Positions 17,206-25,217 of a DNA stretch of 64,000 bases are shown here, piece after piece. Each line of letters starts with the position of its first letter. Positions within the stretch are counted from its first letter, which is position 1. The notes under the pieces were generated by a model that saw only the letters and a list, made by a program, of their open reading frames with translations, searched no databases and was not told where the DNA came from. The position numbers and the translations under genes were made by a program. The stretch comes from JAOZPE01 sp964601275 (GTDB taxonomy: Bacteria; Krumholzibacteriota; Krumholzibacteriia; JAJRXK01): contig CAZRMV010000006.1 of assembly GCA_964601275.1 (NCBI GenBank), positions 1 through 64,000 on the forward strand, in the 5' to 3' direction.

Positions 17206-18105
17206 CTATTGGATCAGGTAGGCGAGAGCGAAGCCGACCTGCAATGCCATCATCATCAGGTACATGTGGGTCCACGATGGATGGTTCTCGGTGGACGCGA
17301 GTTCATCGGGGCGCCGCACCAGAAGATAGACGGTATACAGGCCCCATACGACAAGGATCAATCCCAACAGATCCAGCAGCAACGCGTTGCCGGTCAGGAT
17401 CCCCAGTTTCGTCCCCACCGGAAGCAGGATGAAGGGAAGAACGAACGACGGCGCGATCATCCACGCCGCCTTGCGCACTCCGTACTTCAACGGCAGGGTC
17501 CGGCAGCCTCCCAGGCGATCCCCTTCCATGTCGGCAAAATCCTTGGTGCTCGACGCCCCGAGGAGAAAGAGGAAGAAGATCGAGCCGATGTACCAGGGCT
17601 CGGGCGCCAGCACCGTCTTCACCGTGGACCATCCGCAGACCTTGAGCAGCATGCCGCGGGGAACCGCGATGGTCAAGTTGGCCCACCACCCGTGCTTCTT
17701 CGTTCGCAAGGGTGGCGCGGAATACGCCCAGGTCAACCCCGCCGCGGCCGATGCCAGCAGAAAGCACTGCCGGTTCACCAGCGCGGCCAGAACCAGCGCG
17801 ACCAGGAAGAACGACCCGGTCAGGATCGACGCCTCCTGCCGGCTCATCTCTCCGGCCGGCAAAGGCCGTTCCGGCTTGTTCACCCGGTCGAGTTCGAGGT
17901 CGTAGATCTGATTGATTCCGTTGCTCGCCGCGTTGAGCACTCCCGCCATGATCGCCCCGATCACGATCTTCAGGGCAAGAGCCCACGCGAACTCCGCCCG
18001 GGGATGGGCGCCGAATGCGGTGAGACCCCCGCTGACCATTCCCAGCGCCGGCGGCCAGAGGGTGAACGGACGGCTGAACCGCAGCCACACTTCCAGGCGT
18101 CGCAT
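17206..18105 (-). CDS. UbiA-family prenyltransferase
   Basis: 299 residues with about eight or nine hydrophobic helices. The first Asp-rich motif is NQIYDLELDRVNKPERPLP (residues 65-83) and the second is DFADMEGDRLGG (around 190-201); both bind the magnesium-diphosphate of the prenyl donor. The spacing and the N-x-P-x-RP-x-P extension resemble chlorophyll-synthase/DGGGP-synthase-like branches rather than UbiA proper, though substrate calling by eye is unsafe. Its start ATG shares one base with the stop of the sugar-transferase gene (TGATG). Two downstream genes look like prenol and prenyl-phosphate kinases, so its donor may be a salvaged prenyl diphosphate. Confidence 0.85.
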   Translation of the reverse strand: MRRLEVWLRFSRPFTLWPPALGMVSGGLTAFGAHPRAEFAWALALKIVIGAIMAGVLNAASNGINQIYDLELDRVNKPERPLPAGEMSRQEASILTGSFFLVALVLAALVNRQCFLLASAAAGLTWAYSAPPLRTKKHGWWANLTIAVPRGMLLKVCGWSTVKTVLAPEPWYIGSIFFLFLLGASSTKDFADMEGDRLGGCRTLPLKYGVRKAAWMIAPSFVLPFILLPVGTKLGILTGNALLLDLLGLILVVWGLYTVYLLVRRPDELASTENHPSWTHMYLMMMALQVGFALAYLIQ

Positions 18106-18815
18106 CAGTAGGCGCCCCTGCGGGCGATGACCGCGGGAAGGGTGCGCAGAAGGATCCAGAGGTCCATCTTCAATCCCCTCCGGAGCACGTATTCCCGATC
18201 CATCCGCATCCACTCCTCGAAATCGAGATCATTGCGGCCGGAGACCTGCCACAGGCAGGTCAAACCCGGTTTCACCCTCAGACGCTCCAGGTGCTGGGGA
18301 AGGTACTCGGCGACCTCGGATGGAACCTGGGGCCTCGGTCCGACGATGGACATGTCCCCCTTCAGCACGTTGAGGAGCTGGGGAAACTCGTCCAGTGACG
18401 AGCGCCGGACGAAACGGCCCACCCGGGTGATGCGGGGATCCTCGCGGATCTTGAACGCCGCCCCGTCGGCCTCGTTCAGATGGGCCAGACTCTCCTTCAA
18501 CTCCTCCGCGTTGACCACCATCGACCGGATCTTGTAGCACTTGAACAACCTGCCGTCCTTGCCCACCCGGATCTGGCGGAAAAGGAAGGGCCCGGGAGTC
18601 TCCAGCTTGACGAGCAACATCAGGAAGGGCACCTGGGGCAAGAAGAACAGGAGTCCCAGGATCGCGGCCACGAGATCGAAGGCTCGCTTGACGAACTCGT
18701 AGAACCGGCCCCCGGGGACCGCCGAATCGTCTTCCGGCCCGGCGACCCCGGGGTTCGAGGAAGCCCGGAGCCCGGGGGAGGGAGGCGAGACTGCAGATTG
18801 GCGGCTCTTGATCAT
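18105..18815 (-). CDS. Undecaprenyl-phosphate sugar phosphotransferase (bacterial sugar transferase)
   Basis: 236 residues. A single re-entrant or membrane helix (FDLVAAILGLLFFLPQ) precedes the phosphoglycosyl transferase core: GPFLFRQIRVG, KCYKIRSM, RITRVGRFVRRSSLDEFPQ with the catalytic Asp-Glu pair, NVLKGDMSIVGPRP, and VKPGLTCLWQVSGRND. It is a small monotopic type, lacking the extra N-terminal helices of WbaP. Such enzymes move a sugar-1-phosphate from a UDP-sugar to undecaprenyl phosphate, starting repeat-unit assembly. The ATG at 18815 was chosen over an upstream TTG at 18857. The gene is the first behind the promoter at 18872-18901 and probably serves the exopolysaccharide locus further left. 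Confidence 0.9.
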   Translation of the reverse strand: MIKSRQSAVSPPSPGLRASSNPGVAGPEDDSAVPGGRFYEFVKRAFDLVAAILGLLFFLPQVPFLMLLVKLETPGPFLFRQIRVGKDGRLFKCYKIRSMVVNAEELKESLAHLNEADGAAFKIREDPRITRVGRFVRRSSLDEFPQLLNVLKGDMSIVGPRPQVPSEVAEYLPQHLERLRVKPGLTCLWQVSGRNDLDFEEWMRMDREYVLRRGLKMDLWILLRTLPAVIARRGAY

Positions 18816-18871
18816 GTCACGCCGCGAGGGAATGCGGCCGGAAGGTGGTGGGCACAAAAGACCTTTCGATC

Positions 18872-18901
18872 ATGGTATCATCCGCTGCCGCCGATGGTCA
18901 A
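18872..18901 (-). promoter_or_regulatory. Sigma-70-type promoter before the sugar-transferase gene
   Basis: In the leftward direction TTGACC (18896-18901) and TACCAT (18872-18877) are 18 bp apart, giving a start near 18865, about 50 nt before the ATG at 18815. It separates this unit from the GT39 gene upstream. Confidence 0.55.
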
Positions 18902-18911
18902 TCGAGGCGAT

Positions 18912-18931
18912 GGTGTTCCTCCGGGAACACC
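18912..18931 (-). terminator. Perfect 8-bp hairpin between two transcription units
   Basis: GGTGTTCC and GGAACACC form a perfect stem with a 4-nt loop, 43 nt after the GT39 stop and about 10 bp before the next -35 box. There is no following U-run, so it is only a terminator-like element; it could instead be an operator for the adjacent promoter. Confidence 0.4.
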
Positions 18932-18974
18932 CCTTTCCTCGTGGCATGACCATGACACCCCCTGGTCGAGCGCT

Positions 18975-20534
18975 TCATTTCGGAGTGCGACGTTCGAAGA
19001 GATGGACGGTGACCCCGGGAAGCTCGAAGACGGCGCGTGCATCGCAGTTCTTCTGCAAGCTGGCGAGCACCCAACCGCGGGGATCGTCATGCCATGGACG
19101 GCACCGGACAAACCAGATGTAACGGCGCTCGGGTTCGAGGCGGGCGAGGCGATTCTCCACCGCCTCGATCGACCGATCTTGTTCGGACCACCAGTAGGGA
19201 AACACCGGATCGGCGCCCCGGTAGTACCAGGTGAAGACATCGTAGATCGTCGGAGCCAGGATGAAGTCCTGCGGGCTTTCCCGGCTCTCGATGAGACGCG
19301 CCGCTCCCCGCACATCCTCCCTTCCATAGGCCGGCAGGAAATGATAGCGATAGATTCCCAGCGCGCTGAACGACAACCACGCCAGCAGAAGAAACAACGA
19401 TGCCCGTCGCGGCAGGGCGTCCAACCCCGCGGCGAGGATCAACAGGTAGGCGGGAAGCACCGCGATGACATAGCGCGGGTTGAAGGGTTTCACATTCCGC
19501 GCGGCGAGGATCAACGCGACCAACAGCGGCACCGCCGCCCATGCGGCAAGCACCCAGACCCTCCGGCGCAGCCGCACCACTCCCGCGGTGAAGAGCACCA
19601 GGGCCAGGCCCGCGATTCCCGCCACCGCGGGCCAATGGCGCCGGGGAATGGAAACCCGCCCGTCCGGCGAGGCCTCCGATGCGGCCCGGATCTCCGTGGG
19701 AGTCGGCCCGAGGGTGTTGCCGGCCGAGAGCACGAATGCCGCATAGGGGATGGCCCAGGGACTCATGGTGGTCGCACCCCGCATCGGCTCGCCGGTGGCC
19801 TCCCCGGGAAGCAGCCGTTCTGCGTGATGCGTGGTCAAGGTTCCCGCCCACCACGGGGTGAGAATCGCCACGACGAGAACGAAGGTCACCACCCATCGCA
19901 CCCGTTCTCCGCGCCGGACATAGCCCGCGACCAGACAAGCCCCCGCCAGGCTCGCCATCCAGAACAGTCCCTCCAGACTGCTCAACGAAGTCGCAACGCC
20001 CAGGAGGGTCAAGGCCGCGGCACGCCGCAGGCTCAGCCGCGTTTTCGCTCCGGCCGCCACGACCGCCGCGGCCATCCCGAAGAAGACCATCCACCCATAG
20101 CCCCGCAATTCCTGGGAATGGAAGATGTGGAAGGGATGCACTGCCAGCAACAAGGCGGCCAAGAGGCCCACCCGCACCCCCGCGAGATGTTTGCCCAGGA
20201 GATAGACGAGCGGAACGCTCAGACCTCCAAGCACAGCTCCCGGCAGGCGCAACAACGCCTCGCTCGTTCCGATGCGGGTCAACCACGTCACCACCACGGT
20301 GACCAACGGATTGTGGTAATCATCGAGGAACTGTTCCCACAGACCGTGACCGGGCACCAACCCCTGCTGCAGGGTGATCATCTCGTCGATCCAGAATCCC
20401 TGGTGTCCCAGATGGAACAGGCGCAACAACAACGCCAGCAGGGTCAGCAACACCAGGGAGAAGACCACCCGTTCTTCCCCTTCGGTCTTCTCCTGCATTC
20501 CCGGGATGTACCAGTTGCCGTCCATGCCGCTCAT
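18975..20534 (-). CDS. GT39/ArnT-like membrane glycosyltransferase
   Basis: 519 residues. After a short cytoplasmic N-terminus there are about a dozen hydrophobic helices. The first periplasmic loop carries the acidic GT-C signature (HQGFWIDEMITLQQG), followed by a DDYHNPLVTVV segment and the SQELRGYGW motif (E-x-x-R/Y as in protein O-mannosyltransferases and ArnT). The C-terminal third is a soluble periplasmic region. Such enzymes transfer a sugar from a polyprenyl-phosphate donor to lipid A, protein or another sugar. The ATG at 20534 makes an ATGA overlap with the aldo/keto reductase. As the last gene of the LPS-type operon it may decorate lipid A or core; that is inference. Confidence 0.8.
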   Translation of the reverse strand: MSGMDGNWYIPGMQEKTEGEERVVFSLVLLTLLALLLRLFHLGHQGFWIDEMITLQQGLVPGHGLWEQFLDDYHNPLVTVVVTWLTRIGTSEALLRLPGAVLGGLSVPLVYLLGKHLAGVRVGLLAALLLAVHPFHIFHSQELRGYGWMVFFGMAAAVVAAGAKTRLSLRRAAALTLLGVATSLSSLEGLFWMASLAGACLVAGYVRRGERVRWVVTFVLVVAILTPWWAGTLTTHHAERLLPGEATGEPMRGATTMSPWAIPYAAFVLSAGNTLGPTPTEIRAASEASPDGRVSIPRRHWPAVAGIAGLALVLFTAGVVRLRRRVWVLAAWAAVPLLVALILAARNVKPFNPRYVIAVLPAYLLILAAGLDALPRRASLFLLLAWLSFSALGIYRYHFLPAYGREDVRGAARLIESRESPQDFILAPTIYDVFTWYYRGADPVFPYWWSEQDRSIEAVENRLARLEPERRYIWFVRCRPWHDDPRGWVLASLQKNCDARAVFELPGVTVHLFERRTPK

Positions 20535-21322
20535 TTCGCCTCGAGATCGAGCTCTTCCGCCGCCGACACCGCGGTCCGGAGATGATCGAGATTGAGTGTA
20601 CCCACGATCAGCGCATCGACAAAAGGCCGGCGGAGCACCGAGGTGAACGCCCGGCGCGCCTCCTGCTGGCCTCCTTGGCCGAGGTGACCGCTGGCCAGCC
20701 CCTTGATCGCGAGCACCCCCACCCCCGCGTCATGCGCCCGGGACAGGGAATCTTCCAGTCCGGGATGCGCCGCGCTGCAGGGAGCCATCACCACGTCCAG
20801 CATGGTTGAGGCCAGATCGATTCCCTCCTCGGTCTTGGCGGAGATTCCCACCGCGCGGCACAGCCCCTCCTCCTTCATTGCGAGCACAGCCTCCACCGCG
20901 TCGGTTTCTTCCAGGATCTTCCGGTCGTCTCCGTTGGAATGGATCAACAGGATGTCGATCACCCCGCACCGCAGACGTCGCAGGCTCCTCTCGACCGATT
21001 TCCGCAACGCGGGCCCCGAGTAGTCGAAGATCGAACCCTTTTCGGTGAATTCCTCCCCGCACTTGGTGCAGATCACGATCTCGTCACGGTGGCGCTGGAC
21101 GAATCCTCCCAATCGCTCCTCGCTGCTTCCGTAGGCCGGAGCGGTATCGAAGAGGGAGACTCCCAGGGCCCGCGCTCCATCCAGCAATTCCTCGACCTCG
21201 CGATCGGTGGGAAGTTCGAAGGAAGCGGGATACTTCACTCCCCGATTCCTGCCGATCTTCACCGTGCCCAGACCGATCCGGCTCACCCGCAATCCGCTCG
21301 CCCCTAGTCTACCGGAACCCAC
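20531..21322 (-). CDS. Aldo/keto reductase
   Basis: 263 residues in a TIM-barrel pattern. The catalytic tetrad is visible: Asp and Tyr in FDTAPAYGSSEERLGG, Lys in CTKCGEEF, His in ILLIHSNG. The C-terminal NADPH-binding part includes VDALIVGTLNLDHLRTAV. It should reduce a carbonyl or oxidise an alcohol with NADP(H); no substrate can be named. The GTG at 21322 is strongly supported by AAGGAGG about 8 nt upstream and places the gene 19 nt inside the FAD oxidoreductase. The coding frame is open further upstream, but that part lies wholly over the neighbour. Pairing with an oxidoreductase suggests a two-step redox conversion, which is inference. Confidence 0.88.
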   Translation of the reverse strand: MGSGRLGASGLRVSRIGLGTVKIGRNRGVKYPASFELPTDREVEELLDGARALGVSLFDTAPAYGSSEERLGGFVQRHRDEIVICTKCGEEFTEKGSIFDYSGPALRKSVERSLRRLRCGVIDILLIHSNGDDRKILEETDAVEAVLAMKEEGLCRAVGISAKTEEGIDLASTMLDVVMAPCSAAHPGLEDSLSRAHDAGVGVLAIKGLASGHLGQGGQQEARRAFTSVLRRPFVDALIVGTLNLDHLRTAVSAAEELDLEAK

Positions 21323-22563
21323 GTCATCCCCTCCTTTTCCCACGGGTCCTCGGCCACCGCCGGCCGAGGCCACGGGATTCCCTCCCCTGGGTCCTCCGGC
21401 GGGCCGAGAACTTCTTGGATCCGCTGCAGGCTCTCCTCGGCCAGGACCGGGCTCAGGGCCATCTTGGTGGGCCAGTTGAGCAGAATCCGCGGGGCCACCC
21501 ACGCGCAGTGGACTCCACTGGGCCTTTTGTGCCGGCGCGATGCCGCTTCGGCTCGCACCGCCCGGTAACTGCCCATCTCCACGCCCCGCATCGGCACTCC
21601 GGGCAACCAACGCTTCAGCAGGCCCCTGGCATCTTCGAGCACTCCCTTCTCGTCCGCCGATCCGCCGTGTCGCTCGGCCACCTCCCCACCCACCTGCCAG
21701 ACGAGGGCCTCCCTTCCATCCACCCGCCCTCCTTTGTGCAGGGGATGGGTGGTGACGGTCATCGCGGTCCTGCCTCCTTCCACGCAGTGCCCGAACAGGG
21801 GTGGCAACGCGCCCCGCAGCACGACCATGCGCAACGGACGCCGCTGCATTCCGACGCCGTCGATCCCGGCCCGGCGCAAGAGGCCCTCATTGCCCGACCC
21901 GGCGCACAGGACCAGCGCCCGCGCGCGCAAGGTGAGGCTCTTTGCCGATTCTGGATCGACAATCGTCACTTTGGGTTCTGCCTCATTCTTCAACTCGATT
22001 CCGAGGTCCGCATTCTCCCCTCCCGCGGCGTAGCGCAGCAGGCGCCGCGGATGGAGGGCGCTGAGTGCGGCCAGGACGGTGCGGGTGGACACGACCGGCT
22101 CGGCCATCGCGTAGACCGCCTGGGCCGAGCGACGCAGGGCCGGGGGCCATTCGTCGGGGGACAGGGCCTGGGGCCGGGCATTCAGCAGGCCGGCCTTCTG
22201 GACCACGGACATCCATCCCCAAGCCATCAGACGGGATCGCCACCCGCCCCGGGGAATCCAGAGATGGCACCGCTGGCTCAAGACTCTCGCCGCTCGCAGG
22301 TCGGGAGCTTCCCCGCCCAGACTGCGCCTCCATCGCTCGGGCATTCCGCGGATCGCTTCGACCGCCGCGAAATCCCGCACGCCCCGCAGGGCATACTTGC
22401 CCCCGCCGTGGATGATTCCCTGGGCCTGGATGCTCTGTCCTTCACCCAGGGCCGACGACTCCAGGAGCAACGCATCGTAGCCGGCCCGCACGAGGCGATC
22501 GAGGGTCCAAAGGCCGGCGAATCCTCCTCCGAAGATCACCACGTCGCAGGGGTGCTCGGTCAT
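21304..22563 (-). CDS. FAD-dependent oxidoreductase (DAO/glycerol-3-phosphate dehydrogenase-like)
   Basis: 419 residues. The N-terminal dinucleotide-binding fold is VVIFGGGFAGLWTLDRLVRAGYDALLLES, ending in the ribose-binding acidic residue. QAQGIIHGGGKYALRG is the second FAD contact typical of the D-amino-acid oxidase superfamily, and LVLCAGSGNEG the third. No membrane anchor is evident. It begins 1 nt after the DUF3108 gene and its end overlaps the aldo/keto reductase. The superfamily oxidises amino acids, glycerol phosphate or similar substrates; nothing here identifies which. Its position in an LPS-core-type operon is unusual. Confidence 0.8.
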   Translation of the reverse strand: MTEHPCDVVIFGGGFAGLWTLDRLVRAGYDALLLESSALGEGQSIQAQGIIHGGGKYALRGVRDFAAVEAIRGMPERWRRSLGGEAPDLRAARVLSQRCHLWIPRGGWRSRLMAWGWMSVVQKAGLLNARPQALSPDEWPPALRRSAQAVYAMAEPVVSTRTVLAALSALHPRRLLRYAAGGENADLGIELKNEAEPKVTIVDPESAKSLTLRARALVLCAGSGNEGLLRRAGIDGVGMQRRPLRMVVLRGALPPLFGHCVEGGRTAMTVTTHPLHKGGRVDGREALVWQVGGEVAERHGGSADEKGVLEDARGLLKRWLPGVPMRGVEMGSYRAVRAEAASRRHKRPSGVHCAWVAPRILLNWPTKMALSPVLAEESLQRIQEVLGPPEDPGEGIPWPRPAVAEDPWEKEGMTWVPVD

Positions 22564-22564
22564 C

Positions 22565-23365
22565 TCAATCGCTTTCCTCGGGAATCGGCCGGGGCGGAGT
22601 GTATTCCTTCAAGCGCGCCACGATGGCTCCCACCGGGACATTGGCTTTCATCTTGACGGGAATATGCCGTACATCGTCGGTCAGCCAAAGCAGAAGATCA
22701 CCTTCATGCTTGAACAGGCCGTCATCGGTCAGGAAGGGTTGCACCACGAGACATTCGACGGTTCCCAGCACCTTCGAATCCACGGTCTCGCGGCGCAAGA
22801 CCTTTACCTTGAGTGGGTAGAGCGTCTTGTCGCCATGGGTGGGCAGATCGAATTCCATCCCCACGTCCAGATCCATCAAACGGACCCGGAAGAACGCGGA
22901 GAGGACGTCCTGGGTCCGGGGGGGGATCTCGTGCACGCGTCCGTCGGGGAAGTAGGCCTTGCCTTCCTTCTGGTCGAAATGGATCTCGACGTCCCGGCGA
23001 TATCCCCCCTCCCGCAGGTGCTTGTTGAAGTAACGGCTGGCCAGACTGTCGACATCCATGAAGGAGTCCGCCTGGTCGCGCACCCGGAAGATGGCGGTGA
23101 AGAAGCGATTGCTCCGGGCGCGGGTTCGGAAGTGGAAACAGTGGGAACCGTCGTAATCGAGCATGGGCAAGACGTACAGGCTCCCTTCCCCGGCGTTGAT
23201 CACCCCGTAGTTGATACTGAAGATCGCCACCTCGCCGGGCCCGAAACTCCGGAAGAGATCCTTGTCCGAAGACCTCGCTCCACCCGGCCCGCCGAGGAGG
23301 AACGCGGCGAAGACCGCGATGAGGACGGCTTGCGTGGGCAGGGGAATTCCCATCGGATTCTTCAT
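22565..23365 (-). CDS. DUF3108 domain-containing exported protein
   Basis: 266 residues. The N-terminus has a signal peptide (hydrophobic PTQAVLIAVFAAFLLGG, residues 10-26). The rest is a beta-rich domain of the DUF3108 type: GEVAIFSINYGVINAGEG, HFRTRARSN, the central VDSLASRYFNKHLREGGYRRDVEIHFD, and VGTVECLVVQPFLTDDGLFKHEGDLLLWLTDD near the end. Members are periplasmic beta-barrel-like proteins of unknown role in Gram-negative bacteria. The ATG makes an ATGA overlap with the GT2 gene. Placement among LPS-core genes suggests a link to envelope glycolipid, which is only context. Confidence 0.8.
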   Translation of the reverse strand: MKNPMGIPLPTQAVLIAVFAAFLLGGPGGARSSDKDLFRSFGPGEVAIFSINYGVINAGEGSLYVLPMLDYDGSHCFHFRTRARSNRFFTAIFRVRDQADSFMDVDSLASRYFNKHLREGGYRRDVEIHFDQKEGKAYFPDGRVHEIPPRTQDVLSAFFRVRLMDLDVGMEFDLPTHGDKTLYPLKVKVLRRETVDSKVLGTVECLVVQPFLTDDGLFKHEGDLLLWLTDDVRHIPVKMKANVPVGAIVARLKEYTPPRPIPEESD

Positions 23366-24186
23366 GGGTTCCTCATTCCCCGGGGCACCGGCCCCTGCAC
23401 CACTTCGACCTTGGCCGGCCCATCGGCCCGGCGGATCACCGGCAATTCGCCAAGCCGCAGTTTCGCGAGCTTCAGGAAGTACTGTGACGCGCTCAGGCCA
23501 CAAAGGATCAAGCCGTGGATTCCATCCTGGAACCCGCCCTGCAGGAGATATTGTTTCCAGAATCGAAAGCTGGGCCCCATCACCATCTTCCAGGCCGGCG
23601 CGGTCTGTCCCGCCGCGTGCGCGTCGGCCGCCCCGCGGCCGCTGTAGCCCAGCATCCGCTCGAAGGTGGACGGCCAGTCCTCATAGGAGAAATGTTCGAG
23701 GCGGTGCAAGAGTTCCCCGGAACTTCGGCCCCGCTCCAGGCGGATCTCCTCGTGGACCAGGCGGTCGTCATACCAGCCCGCTCCCACCTTCAACAGGCGC
23801 AGAACCCGGTCGCGACCCCAACCGGCCCCGCGGATCGCCTTCCCGAAGAAATGGTTCCGCCGGCGGATCCAGTAGGCGTCGTGCTCATCTCGTTCGATCG
23901 CCTCGACGATTTCCTGCGCCAGCTCATCGCCGACCCGCTCGTCCGCGTCCACGATCAAGGCCCACTCGCACTCCACCTGGGCCAGTGCCCAGTTCTTCTG
24001 TTCCCCCCAGCTGAGGAAGGTCCTCCGGTAGATCTTGTCTGCCAAAGGAAGGGCGATCTCCACCGTACCATCTTCGCTGAAGGCGTCGACCACCATGCGT
24101 TCGTCACAGAATGCGAGCGACTCCAGGCACGCGCCGATGTTCCTTTCCTCGTTGCGCGTGATCACCACCGCGCCCAGAACCTTCAC
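23362..24186 (-). CDS. Glycosyltransferase family 2 (WaaE/KdtX-like)
   Basis: 274 residues. VVITRNEERNIGACLESL opens the GT-A fold, VVDAFSEDGTVEIA follows, and VDADERV carries the metal-binding DxD-type motif near residue 90. YDDRLVHEEIRLE and the C-terminal FWKQYLLQGGFQDG stretch with a short hydrophobic helix are characteristic of WaaE/KdtX LPS-core glucosyltransferases. The GTG at 24186 overlaps the stop of the GT9 gene (GTGA), and AAGGAGG lies 7 nt upstream, which decides the start. It probably adds a hexose to the inner core at the cytoplasmic membrane. Confidence 0.88.
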   Translation of the reverse strand: MKVLGAVVITRNEERNIGACLESLAFCDERMVVDAFSEDGTVEIALPLADKIYRRTFLSWGEQKNWALAQVECEWALIVDADERVGDELAQEIVEAIERDEHDAYWIRRRNHFFGKAIRGAGWGRDRVLRLLKVGAGWYDDRLVHEEIRLERGRSSGELLHRLEHFSYEDWPSTFERMLGYSGRGAADAHAAGQTAPAWKMVMGPSFRFWKQYLLQGGFQDGIHGLILCGLSASQYFLKLAKLRLGELPVIRRADGPAKVEVVQGPVPRGMRNP

Positions 24187-25217
24187 CGGCTGACCTCCTT
24201 CGCTCCACGCAGCATCGACAGCGCCTCCTGCAGCACTTCCTGCGGCTCGAGGCGGTCCAGGCAGGGATGTCCCTCCACCGGACACACCGTCAGGTTGCAC
24301 GGCCGGCACTCCACATCGTGGAAGAGAACCCGGTGGCCCTCCACGGGAGGATGCCAGCCCCTCGGATCGGTGCTCCCGAAGAGAGTCAGGGTCGGCGTGC
24401 CCTGGGCCACCGCGAGATGGACCGGACCGCTGTCGACCGCGATCAGCAGGTCGCAGGCGGAGAGACGCCGGGTCAATTCCACCAGGTCGACCGCCGGCAT
24501 GGGTACCGCCGCCCCCCGGGCCCGCCGAAGCACCTCGTCCCGGGTGCTCTCTTCCCCCGGTCCCCAGGAGATCTCGATCCGTTCGATGCCCGCCTGCCGC
24601 AGGGAGAGGATCAACTCCCCCCAGGACCCCAGGGGCCAGGCCTTCGCGCTCCAGGTGGCCGGAGGATGCACGATGATCCAGGGCCCGTCGCCCTCCGGAG
24701 GTGGATGCCGCAGCGCGGCCGTGTTCTCCCGAAGGAGGCGCACCGGCCGCCACCGGCCGGCCGACGCGCCCGCCGCCCGCGCGCAGTCCAGGAAATCCTC
24801 TCCGGCAAAGCGCACCGGGCCCTCCGGCCGGACCACCAGCAGATTGTAGGCCCAGGCCCGCCCCCGCCGCTTCCGCCCGACGCGCACTCCGCGGCCGGCG
24901 GCGAAGGTCCACGCCGCGGTCAGTGGAGTTCCCATGAGATCGAGCACCAGCTCGTATCGCCGGCGTGCCAGGCGCAGCCACCAGGCGAGATCGTAGACGA
25001 TACGCGCCCACCCGGTGGGCGGATCGTAGACCAGGAGTTCGTCGAGCCAATCGAGTTCGCACAGAAGGGGTGCCGCGATCCGGTCGACCACCACTTCCAG
25101 TCGAGCCGCCGGCCACCGCTCCCTCAGCGCCCGCACGGCCTCCAGGGAGGTCACCACGTCCCCGATCGCCTTGCGGCGGATCACCAGGATCCTCGGGCTC
25201 TCAGACCTTTGGGCCAC
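24183..25217 (-). CDS. Glycosyltransferase family 9 (heptosyltransferase-like)
   Basis: 344 residues. The N-terminus ILVIRRKAIGDVVTSLEAVRALRERWP is the classic heptosyltransferase opening with the catalytic-type Asp. WIIVHPPATWSAKAWP opens the C-terminal domain, and LLIAVDSGPVHLAVAQGTPTLTLFG is the ADP-sugar-binding signature. A cysteine cluster (CRPCNLTVCPVEGHPC) lies near the end, as in WaaF-like enzymes. It starts with GTG at 25217, overlapping the preceding GT9 gene by 17 nt, with GGAGAGA 6 nt upstream. It is one of three such genes in a row and probably transfers a heptose or related sugar onto the lipid A core. Confidence 0.88.
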   Translation of the reverse strand: MAQRSESPRILVIRRKAIGDVVTSLEAVRALRERWPAARLEVVVDRIAAPLLCELDWLDELLVYDPPTGWARIVYDLAWWLRLARRRYELVLDLMGTPLTAAWTFAAGRGVRVGRKRRGRAWAYNLLVVRPEGPVRFAGEDFLDCARAAGASAGRWRPVRLLRENTAALRHPPPEGDGPWIIVHPPATWSAKAWPLGSWGELILSLRQAGIERIEISWGPGEESTRDEVLRRARGAAVPMPAVDLVELTRRLSACDLLIAVDSGPVHLAVAQGTPTLTLFGSTDPRGWHPPVEGHRVLFHDVECRPCNLTVCPVEGHPCLDRLEPQEVLQEALSMLRGAKEVSR

